A DNA stretch of 5,074 nucleotides from an uncultured Rickettsiales bacterium (GTDB taxonomy: Bacteria > Pseudomonadota > Alphaproteobacteria > Rickettsiales > UBA1997). A program made the translations under genes and the position numbers. The stretch covers positions 1 through 5,074 of the forward strand of contig CALBSF010000283.1 in assembly GCA_937927795.1 (NCBI GenBank), written 5' to 3'. Under the pieces are notes generated by a model that worked only from the letters and a program-made list of their open reading frames with translations, made no database searches and was not told the origin of the DNA. Every line of letters begins with the position of its first letter. Position 1 is the stretch's first letter. This document shows positions 1 to 5,074 of the stretch, piece after piece.

Positions 1-232
1 TTTGTAAAACAAAATTTATTTTTGTTTCTTTATGTTCATCTAAAATTCTTGCTTGAAAATTTTCCATCTCTTCAGAAACAACAATAGTAATATCAAGCGG
101 CTCTAGTTTTTTAGCCTCATCAATTACCATATTCAACATTTCACGATTCGCCACCCGGTGCATCACCTTAGGCAAATCAGATTTCATGCGGGTTCCTTTG
201 CCAGCAGCAAGAATTATTATCGATAAACTCAT
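1..232 (-). CDS. glmU: GlmU N-terminal part (UDP-GlcNAc pyrophosphorylase domain), cut by window edge
   Basis: The first 77 residues of bifunctional GlmU are visible, and the rest (family length about 450) lies beyond the left edge. In the family, the N-terminal domain makes UDP-GlcNAc from GlcNAc-1-phosphate and UTP, and the C-terminal left-handed beta-helix acetylates glucosamine-1-phosphate; the product feeds peptidoglycan and lipopolysaccharide in the cytoplasm. The nucleotidyltransferase signature LAAGKGTRM is at residues 8-16 and is followed by SDLPKVMH (18-25), whose Lys22 matches the conserved UTP-contacting lysine. The alignment runs on through INFVLQ at the edge, as in E. coli GlmU. 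The ATG at 230-232 is the natural start because the signature begins seven residues later. The upstream ilvC stop is only 3 bp away, so the genes are probably cotranscribed. No Shine-Dalgarno sequence is visible. Whether the acetyltransferase domain is present cannot be judged here. Confidence 0.93.
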   Translation of the reverse strand, partial: MSLSIIILAAGKGTRMKSDLPKVMHRVANREMLNMVIDEAKKLEPLDITIVVSEEMENFQARILDEHKETKINFVLQ

Positions 233-235
233 ATT

Positions 236-1255
236 TTAATTTGATTTTTTATCAACCAATTTATTTTTTGCAATCCATGGCATCATGGCACGAAGCTGCT
301 CTCCTGTTGCTTCGATTGGATGATTTTTACCTTTTGTGCGAAGCTCGTTAAAATGTTTATTACCAGTTTTGCTTTCTTTCATAAATTCACGAGCAAATTC
401 TCCTGATTGAATTTCGCTTAAAATTTTCTTCATTTCTTTCTTGGTTTCAGCCGTGATAACTCTAGGACCACGAGTTAAGTCACCATATTCTGCAGTATTA
501 GAAATTGAATAACGCATATTGGCAATTCCACCTTCATAAAGTAAATCAACAATTAATTTCATCTCATGTAAACACTCAAAATAAGCCATTTGCGGCGCAT
601 ATCCAGCTTCAGTTAAAGTTTCAAAGCCAGCTTGAATTAACGCAGTAACGCCGCCACATAAAACCGCTTGTTCGCCAAATAAATCAGTTTCGCATTCTTC
701 TTTAAATGTGGTTTCAATAACGCCAGATCTGCCGCCACCAACTCCTGAAGCATAAGAAAGCGCAATTTTTAATGCCTCGCCAGATTTATCTTGTGCAACC
801 GCAACAAGGCAGGGAACGCCGCCGCCTTTAACATATTCACCGCGAACTGTGTGTCCAGGACCTTTCGGAGCAATCATAAAAACATCTAAATCAGGGCGAG
901 CTTTGATTAACTCAAAATGAATATTTAAACCATGAGCAAAAGCTAGGGCCGCGCCTTGCTTTAAATTATCCTTCAAATCATTTTCGTAAATTTCTGCCTG
1001 AAATTCATCTGGCGCTAAAACCATCACAATATCAGCCCACTTAGCTGCATCAACATTTGACAAAACTTCAAAGCCAGCATTTTTTGCCTTTTCAACTGTT
1101 GGAGAATCAAGTCTTAAAGCAATTTTAATTTCTTTAACCCCGCTATCTCTAAGGTTTTGAGCATGAGCATGAGCCTGCGAACCGTAACCAATTATGGCAA
1201 CTTTTTTTGATTTGATAATGTTTAGATCAGCGTCTTTATCATAATATACTTTCAT
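236..1255 (-). CDS. ilvC: Ketol-acid reductoisomerase, class I
   Basis: The 339-residue protein has the full length of short (class I) ketol-acid reductoisomerases. In the family, this cytoplasmic Mg- and NAD(P)H-dependent enzyme isomerises and reduces acetolactate or acetohydroxybutyrate in valine, leucine and isoleucine synthesis. The Rossmann motif GYGSQAHAHAQNL is at residues 23-35. The cofactor loop RLDSPT is at 48-53. Catalytic His108 lies in AHGLNIHF, and PKGPGHTVR is at 130-138. The metal ligands Asp191 and Glu195 are in ETDLFGEQ, with Glu227 and Glu231 in the knotted C-terminal domain and substrate-binding Ser252 in YSISNTAEYGD. All expected catalytic residues are present. The sequence looks alphaproteobacterial. 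The loop carries Asp50 where a Gly is usual, which could affect the NADPH/NADH preference (inference). The ATG at 1253-1255 sits just before the conserved N-terminal KVYYD. A good promoter lies directly upstream and glmU follows after 3 bp. Confidence 0.98.
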   Translation of the reverse strand: MKVYYDKDADLNIIKSKKVAIIGYGSQAHAHAQNLRDSGVKEIKIALRLDSPTVEKAKNAGFEVLSNVDAAKWADIVMVLAPDEFQAEIYENDLKDNLKQGAALAFAHGLNIHFELIKARPDLDVFMIAPKGPGHTVRGEYVKGGGVPCLVAVAQDKSGEALKIALSYASGVGGGRSGVIETTFKEECETDLFGEQAVLCGGVTALIQAGFETLTEAGYAPQMAYFECLHEMKLIVDLLYEGGIANMRYSISNTAEYGDLTRGPRVITAETKKEMKKILSEIQSGEFAREFMKESKTGNKHFNELRTKGKNHPIEATGEQLRAMMPWIAKNKLVDKKSN

Positions 1256-1343
1256 GGTTTTTTAATTTAGATTTATAAGAAATAACTTCCATCGTAGCAT
1301 TTAAAGACAAGTTTTCAACTTTGATTTTCAATTACCGTTAAAA
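1256..1343. other. 88-bp intergenic region between the 200-residue gene and ilvC
   Basis: This is the only sizeable non-coding stretch in the window. It carries the ilvC promoter. No stem-loop followed by a T tract is visible downstream of the 200-residue gene, so transcription from the upstream block may read through into ilvC. A 5-bp inverted repeat with a 3-nt loop (1309-1321) overlaps the -35 element, but it is too weak to call an operator or terminator. Confidence 0.6.
1291..1318 (-). promoter_or_regulatory. Sigma-70-type promoter of ilvC-glmU with extended -10
   Basis: Read on the minus strand, a -35 TTGAAA (1313-1318) and a -10 TACGAT (1291-1296) are separated by 16 bp. The -10 is preceded by TGC, giving the extended form TGnTACGAT. 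Transcription would start near 1284, leaving a leader of about 29 nt before the ilvC ATG. I see no attenuator-like leader peptide or riboswitch in so short a leader. The match to consensus is visible directly; its activity is inferred. Confidence 0.6.
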
Positions 1344-1946
1344 CTATCTAAAAGCTATCCCCGCTCCCGCTGATCCTCCACCTAAAGCGGAATCCCTTCT
1401 TGGTCCACTTACTACATGGATATATTTTTGATTAACTGTAGATATATTTTCCAACAACTTTCCCAGCCTGTCAATTGAGCAATCTTCTTTTGGTGCTTGA
1501 GATAAAAATGGCAATAAATACCTACAACCATCACGAATTCTATATAAATCAGGATTTTCAATCATTTTATTGTTAAAATTAATCACCAAAATAGATTCCA
1601 TTATCCTCATTATTTTGCTCTGAAAGTCAGTTACATATTCATTAGTTGCATGCTCAAGCAAACTGTCATACCTTGATTCCATTAACCAGTTAACTTCATC
1701 ACTAAAAGCAACCATTGCCGGATCTAACTCAAACATTGGATCACTAGGTGTTGAAAGGCATTTTTCGCAACTTTCATCAAAACTCTTTAAATAACTCTCT
1801 AGACCATCCCAGGTTGGCAAATCTCCATCCAAATCAAAAACCGGAACATCCCCGCCATAAATTACCGCACCAGCAAGGGGACTAGACCTGATAACCCTTC
1901 GAGAAGGACTAGATTTTGGATGCCTAGGTGGACTAGATGATAACAT
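1344..1946 (-). CDS. Hypothetical protein, 200 aa, Ser/Pro-Arg head and Gly-rich tail
   Basis: I do not recognise this protein. It has three visible parts. Residues 1-28 are basic and low in complexity, with the tripeptide SSP three times (4-6, 12-14, 21-23), the first two within S-P-x-R. Residues about 32-180 look like a folded, mostly helical, acidic core with a CxxC pair (Cys60 and Cys63) and further cysteines at 141 and 156. Residues 181-200 form a flexible tail containing GGGSAGAGIAFR. There is no signal peptide, lipobox or membrane segment, so it is cytoplasmic or exported by a route not visible here. The ATG at 1944-1946 is 21 bp after the stop of the transporter-anhydrase gene, so the two are probably cotranscribed; no Shine-Dalgarno sequence is seen. 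The even amino acid make-up of the core supports a real gene. A secreted effector is possible given the disordered ends, but that is speculation. Confidence 0.75.
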   Translation of the reverse strand: MLSSSPPRHPKSSPSRRVIRSSPLAGAVIYGGDVPVFDLDGDLPTWDGLESYLKSFDESCEKCLSTPSDPMFELDPAMVAFSDEVNWLMESRYDSLLEHATNEYVTDFQSKIMRIMESILVINFNNKMIENPDLYRIRDGCRYLLPFLSQAPKEDCSIDRLGKLLENISTVNQKYIHVVSGPRRDSALGGGSAGAGIAFR

Positions 1947-1967
1947 AAATTAATTTATTTAAAACAG

Positions 1968-4133
1968 TTAATAAAATTCAACTTCACCAGTCATAACATT
2001 ATACATACCACCAATTATCGCTATTTCTTGATTTTCAAGCATTTTAGCAACAATTGGACTATGTTTAGTAATTTCTTGCATTACTAATTTAACATTGATT
2101 GCCGCAACATTTTCTACGAAATCAACATTTGATGAATCGCGATTATTTTTAGTGGAATTTTCTAAAGCAATTGCTGGATTTATTTTTTGTAATAATCCAG
2201 TTAAACTGCCCATTTCAACATGATCACACGCACCTTTAATTGCGCCGCATCCACTATGACCTAAAACCATAATTAATTTTACGCCCATAACTTTACTAGC
2301 AAATTCCATGCTGCCAATAATATCTTGATTTAGAATATTACCCGCAATTCTGCAAGAAAAAATATCGCCAAGACCTTGATCGAAAATTAATTCTGCTGAA
2401 GTTCTAGAGTCAATACAGCTCAATACAAACGCAAAAGGATTTTGCTCATCCGAAGTTTCGTTGACCTGACTTAACAAATTACGATTTATATTAAGACTAT
2501 TAACAAATCTTCTATTACCTTGCTTAAGCCTTTCAATTGCTTGTTGCGGGGTAATATCTTTTTGATCTTCTTTGCTGATTGTAGAAATATAGTGTTTGCG
2601 ACTAACTGGCCCTTTAACATCAAGAGCGATTTGGCGCGACTTTGAATTAACTTGAAAATCATCAATAATTTCAATTATATCATGATGAATATATTTACAA
2701 TGAGTGCCATCAATTACTACTTTTGAACGATTTGGTAAGTTTTTTAAAAGTTGTAAAATTGCACCCTTATTTAAAAAAGAAACTTCTTCTGCAAGTCTAA
2801 TTATATGCTCTTTTTTCTTACTTTTTTCATCAATTATTTGATTATATGAATTACGAAAATTATTATATAAAACAAACATCAAAGCAACAACCATGCCAAT
2901 TCCAACCCCTTTTAAAAGATCAGTTAAAAGCATTCCAATTATGGTTACAATAAATGGCAAAAACTGTTCTATTCCAAGCTTGTAAACATCTTGATAAATT
3001 TTTGGCTTAGTTAATTTGTAACCAACTAAAATTAAAATACATGCCAAGCTGGCCAAAGGAAGCAAATTAAGAACACTTGGAATTGCAATCACTGCAACTA
3101 ATAACCACAAACCATGTAAAATTGTTGAATCTTTAGTTTTGGCTCCAAACGCAGCATTAGCGCTGCTTCTAACAATCACTTGAGTTATAGGAAGACCGCC
3201 AATCAAGCCAGAAACAATATTACCCAAACCCTGCGCTTTCAACTCACGATTGGTTGGCGTAACTCTTTTGTAAGGATCAATTTTATCAATTGCCTCAACC
3301 GACAACAAGGTTTCAACACTTGCAACCAAAGCAATTACAAGCCCCATCAAATATATTTTAGGATTTAAAAGGTAAGAAAAATCAGGAAAAGTAAATTGTT
3401 TAAAAAAACCATCAAGCGTTGCTGAAACCGGTAAATTAACTAAATGTTTTTGCTCAATTACAAATGGCAGAATTTGATTTTGCGATAAAAAAGAAAAAAG
3501 AATTCCCAAAGTTACCACTAATAAAGGAGCTTGAATTATTCTAAAAATTCTCCATTTTTTAGCAAAATTACTTTCCCATAAAATCAAAATAAATATTGAG
3601 ATTAAAGAAATAATAATTGCCGCTAAAGTAAAATATTCAAAGGCTTTAGAAATTTCTGAAAATGTAGTTTCGCCATCATTTTGATGAAAGAAAAAATCAC
3701 CCTGCACATCAGAATCATAGCCTATTGCATGAGGAATTTGTTTTAAAATAATAATTAAACCAATTCCCGCAAGCATTCCCTTGATTACTGAAGAAGGAAA
3801 ATAATAAGCAATTGAGCCACATCTCAAATAACCAGCAATCACCTGAATTATTCCCGCTATAACAACTGCAAGCAAAAATGCCTGATAACTACCGCCAAGA
3901 ACTGCAATATAAGAAAAAACAATAGTGGCAAGACCAGCAGCAGGACCACTGACCCCTAAAGCCGAATTACTAGCAAAACCAACCACAACACCACCCACAA
4001 TTCCAGCAATAATACCAGAAAATAAAGGAGCGCCAGAAGCAAGGGCAACACCAAGACACAAAGGAAGAGCAACTAAAAACACCACCAAACTTGCTGGCAA
4101 ATCTCGCTTAATATTTCTAAAGATTATTTTCAT
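1968..4133 (-). CDS. SulP anion transporter fused to beta-carbonic anhydrase (probable bicarbonate transporter)
   Basis: This 721-residue inner-membrane protein has three parts. Residues about 8-425 form the SulP transporter, with many hydrophobic helices, the VSGPAAGLATIVFS signature (61-74), SVETLLSVEAIDK (272-284) and GLPITQVIVRSSAN (313-326). Residues about 440-510 resemble a STAS domain (VVIDG at 472-476). Residues about 525-721 are a complete beta-carbonic anhydrase: TPQQAIERLKQGNRRF (528-543), Cys573 and the Asp575-Arg577 dyad in SCIDSR, and His626 and Cys629 in GHSGCGAIKGA, giving the three zinc ligands (C, H, C), and ending in GGMYNVMTGEVEF. Fusions of this type are known in the SulP family (TC 2.A.53) and are thought to couple bicarbonate transport to its interconversion with CO2. 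Substrate and direction here are inferred. The gene starts 6 bp after grxC stops. A run of seven G lies 12 nt before the ATG and might act as a distant ribosome-binding site. All catalytic residues are intact, so the anhydrase is probably active. Confidence 0.95.
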   Translation of the reverse strand: MKIIFRNIKRDLPASLVVFLVALPLCLGVALASGAPLFSGIIAGIVGGVVVGFASNSALGVSGPAAGLATIVFSYIAVLGGSYQAFLLAVVIAGIIQVIAGYLRCGSIAYYFPSSVIKGMLAGIGLIIILKQIPHAIGYDSDVQGDFFFHQNDGETTFSEISKAFEYFTLAAIIISLISIFILILWESNFAKKWRIFRIIQAPLLVVTLGILFSFLSQNQILPFVIEQKHLVNLPVSATLDGFFKQFTFPDFSYLLNPKIYLMGLVIALVASVETLLSVEAIDKIDPYKRVTPTNRELKAQGLGNIVSGLIGGLPITQVIVRSSANAAFGAKTKDSTILHGLWLLVAVIAIPSVLNLLPLASLACILILVGYKLTKPKIYQDVYKLGIEQFLPFIVTIIGMLLTDLLKGVGIGMVVALMFVLYNNFRNSYNQIIDEKSKKKEHIIRLAEEVSFLNKGAILQLLKNLPNRSKVVIDGTHCKYIHHDIIEIIDDFQVNSKSRQIALDVKGPVSRKHYISTISKEDQKDITPQQAIERLKQGNRRFVNSLNINRNLLSQVNETSDEQNPFAFVLSCIDSRTSAELIFDQGLGDIFSCRIAGNILNQDIIGSMEFASKVMGVKLIMVLGHSGCGAIKGACDHVEMGSLTGLLQKINPAIALENSTKNNRDSSNVDFVENVAAINVKLVMQEITKHSPIVAKMLENQEIAIIGGMYNVMTGEVEFY

Positions 4134-4139
4134 TTATAA

Positions 4140-4376
4140 TTAAAGCCCCCCCTTGGCATCTAAAGCATATAAATCGTCACATCCGCCAATATGCTTACCA
4201 TCAATAAAAATTTGCGGAACCGTCATTCTACCACCAGATTTGGCGATCATTTCTTCTTTTATTTTATCATCAGTAATTTTAATTTCTGTAAAAGAAATTC
4301 CTTTTCTTTGCAAAAGCATTTTGGCTTTAACGCAGTAAGGACAAGGATCTTTGCTGTATATTATTACTTCATTCAT
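4140..4376 (-). CDS. grxC: Glutaredoxin 3 (dithiol, CPYC)
   Basis: This 78-residue thioredoxin-fold protein reduces disulfides and glutathione adducts in the cytoplasm, using glutathione. The redox motif CPYC is at residues 12-15. The cis-proline motif TVP is at 52-54, followed by QIFIDGKHIGG, and GGCDDLYALD (64-73) is the glutathione-binding end that marks Grx3-type proteins. It is slightly shorter than the usual 80-90 residues, ending at KGGL instead of continuing for several residues. A seven-G run lies directly before the stop, so a length change there would alter the last residues. The ATG (4374-4376) overlaps the end of the upstream lipoprotein gene by 8 bp, which suggests translational coupling. 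The transporter-anhydrase gene follows after 6 bp. No Shine-Dalgarno sequence is visible. Confidence 0.95.
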   Translation of the reverse strand: MNEVIIYSKDPCPYCVKAKMLLQRKGISFTEIKITDDKIKEEMIAKSGGRMTVPQIFIDGKHIGGCDDLYALDAKGGL

Positions 4377-4725
4377 AAATTAATTCATGTTCAGATTCGC
4401 GCTCAGGTTCTTGTTCGTGTTCAGATTCGCGCTCTTTTTCTTCCTCACGATTTTCTAGTTTATGAAAATTATCATATTGACCATAAGGCGCAACATAATG
4501 TTGATCAAATTCGTGATAATTATTTAATGGAATTATTTCGTAAGGATTTTTATAAAACCTAGAATCTGCGGGCTTTGCAACAGTTGGATTGGTTTTGTAA
4601 TAATAATCTGGAATAATCGCCTGCGGACTTCCAAAAGTAGGTTCATTTTGCTGAAAATAGCTATATTCATCACAAGATGTTAAAAATAAAAAAATAACAA
4701 CTAATCTTAAAATTTTCTCATACAT
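4369..4725 (-). CDS. Small lipoprotein with aromatic NPY motif and Glu-rich repeat tail
   Basis: The function is not recognised. The N-terminus is a lipoprotein signal peptide: a positive start, hydrophobic residues 8-15 and lipobox LTSC with Cys18 as the lipidated residue. The mature protein begins Cys-Asp-Glu, which in E. coli-type sorting would keep it in the inner membrane. Residues about 34-80 are rich in Tyr and Pro and share an ordered motif set with the neighbouring lipoprotein: PQAII (34-38), YYYK (41-44), YKNPYEI (58-64) and DQHYVAP (74-80). Residues about 92-118 are Glu-rich and highly charged, with a 10-residue unit (RESEHEQEPE) repeated once imperfectly; the 30-bp DNA repeat is listed separately. 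The start at 4723-4725 places the signal peptide correctly. The gene follows the first lipoprotein by 32 bp and overlaps grxC by 8 bp. Confidence 0.85.
   Translation of the reverse strand: MYEKILRLVVIFLFLTSCDEYSYFQQNEPTFGSPQAIIPDYYYKTNPTVAKPADSRFYKNPYEIIPLNNYHEFDQHYVAPYGQYDNFHKLENREEEKERESEHEQEPERESEHELIYE
4384..4434. repeat. 30-bp-period tandem repeat inside the lipoprotein gene
   Basis: A 21-base unit occurs at 4384-4404 and again at 4414-4434 with one mismatch; the last 17 bases are identical. The period is 30 bp, or ten codons, so changes in copy number would keep the reading frame. It encodes the repeated RESEHE stretch at the C-terminus of the lipoprotein and ends just before the grxC start region. 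Confidence 0.8.
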
Positions 4726-4733
4726 ACTTCAAA

Positions 4734-4761
4734 ATTCTAGCTTAAAACTTTTAAACATCAA
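4734..4761 (-). promoter_or_regulatory. Possible weak promoter before the second lipoprotein gene
   Basis: On the minus strand, TTGATG (4756-4761) and TAGAAT (4734-4739) are separated by 16 bp, the same spacing as the ilvC promoter. The -10 ends only 8 bp before the ATG, so the transcript would start within a few bases of the start codon and be almost leaderless. The -35 overlaps the stop of the upstream lipoprotein gene. In AT-rich DNA such matches arise by chance, so this is tentative. Confidence 0.25.
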
Positions 4762-5066
4762 TACATCCTATCCCACCCAGATTTTGGAATGCCATTATTA
4801 TTTTCATTTGTATTGGTAGTTGGCGGCACATAATAACTATCACCATCTAGAGGATATTGCTTGTTAATATCATATGGATTTCTATAATCCTTTGATTTAA
4901 TTGCTTTTTGAAAGTAAGGCGGCTCGCTAACTATTACACCCGGATGGTCGTAAAGACTGCTATTATTTTTCTGGTTATTGCAAGAACAAAAAAATAGAAT
5001 TATTAAAACAGCAAGAAAGGCCTTCATTGAATAATTTTTACTTGTTATTACTTCTTTTATTTTCAT
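4758..5066 (-). CDS. Small lipoprotein, paralogue-like partner of the downstream lipoprotein
   Basis: The function is not recognised. The longest form has 102 residues. The signal peptide is clearer from the internal ATG at 5025-5027 (Met14), which gives MKAFLAVLIILFFCSC with Cys29 of the long form as the likely lipidated residue; I favour that start, though neither has a Shine-Dalgarno sequence. The lipobox FCSC is loose, and Cys27 is an alternative. The mature end Cys-Asn-Asn would allow outer-membrane sorting under E. coli rules. The Tyr/Pro/Asn-rich mature part has PGVIV (42-46), PYFQK (50-54), YRNPYDI (61-67) and DSYYVPP (76-82) in the same order as the motifs of the next gene. The tail is Asn-rich and ends in GWDRMY. 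It is the first gene of the visible block. No in-frame stop precedes the 5066 ATG within the window, so a still longer form cannot be excluded. Confidence 0.78.
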   Translation of the reverse strand: MKIKEVITSKNYSMKAFLAVLIILFFCSCNNQKNNSSLYDHPGVIVSEPPYFQKAIKSKDYRNPYDINKQYPLDGDSYYVPPTTNTNENNNGIPKSGWDRMY

Positions 5067-5074
5067 TATTATTA

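Noticed and set aside
1309..1321. Inverted repeat with 5-bp arms and 3-nt loop upstream of ilvC
   Set aside because: The stem is short and AT-rich, no T tract follows, and it overlaps the -35 element, so it is neither a convincing terminator nor an operator.
2486..2674. Minus-strand reading frame of 62 codons inside the transporter-anhydrase gene
   Set aside because: It is in another frame within the linker and anhydrase coding region, with no start context or domain.
3925..4143. Plus-strand reading frame of 72 codons opposite the start of the transporter gene
   Set aside because: It is antisense to the conserved transporter N-terminus, with a biased Ala/Pro/Thr make-up and no recognisable domain.
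4191..4562. Plus-strand reading frame of 123 codons opposite grxC and the lipoprotein gene
   Set aside because: It lies antisense to the clear glutaredoxin and lipoprotein, and its repeated Val-Gln-Ile-Arg-Ala stretch is just the shadow of the 30-bp repeat.
1..5074. Search for RNA genes, insertion sequences, CRISPR arrays and attachment sites
   Set aside because: Coding genes fill nearly the whole window; no tRNA-like fold, terminal inverted repeats, regularly spaced repeats or transposase-like frame was seen.

Overview
The window is about 5.1 kb of AT-rich DNA (roughly one third G+C by eye). Every gene I can support lies on the minus strand. The ketol-acid reductoisomerase resembles alphaproteobacterial class I enzymes, and the glutaredoxin resembles those of Rickettsiales and relatives. 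Together with the low G+C, the almost complete lack of Shine-Dalgarno sequences and the tight packing, this suggests a low-GC alphaproteobacterium, perhaps Rickettsiales-like but not extremely reduced, because it keeps a branched-chain amino acid gene. That placement is inference from remembered family sequences, not a search.

In transcription order (high to low coordinates), the first block is a compact run of five genes: a small lipoprotein (4758-5066), a second lipoprotein with the same aromatic motifs (4369-4725), a monothiol-resolving dithiol glutaredoxin of the Grx3 type (4140-4376), a SulP anion transporter fused through a STAS-like domain to a complete beta-carbonic anhydrase (1968-4133), and an unrecognised 200-residue protein (1344-1946). 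Gaps are 32 bp, an 8-bp overlap, 6 bp and 21 bp, so most or all are probably cotranscribed. The promoter for the block is either beyond the right edge or the weak candidate between the two lipoprotein genes.

An 88-bp gap (1256-1343) separates this from the second block. It holds the best promoter in the window (extended -10, 16-bp spacer) and no convincing terminator. The promoter drives ilvC (236-1255), followed after 3 bp by the start of glmU (1-232, cut by the window edge), joining branched-chain amino acid synthesis with UDP-N-acetylglucosamine supply for the cell wall.

The transporter-anhydrase fusion should bring bicarbonate into the cell and interconvert it with CO2 at the membrane. 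Nothing in the sequence explains why it sits behind a glutaredoxin and two lipoproteins. I see no RNA gene, mobile element, CRISPR array or integration site. The least explained parts are the tandem lipoprotein pair and the 200-residue protein with its Ser-Pro head and Gly-rich tail.
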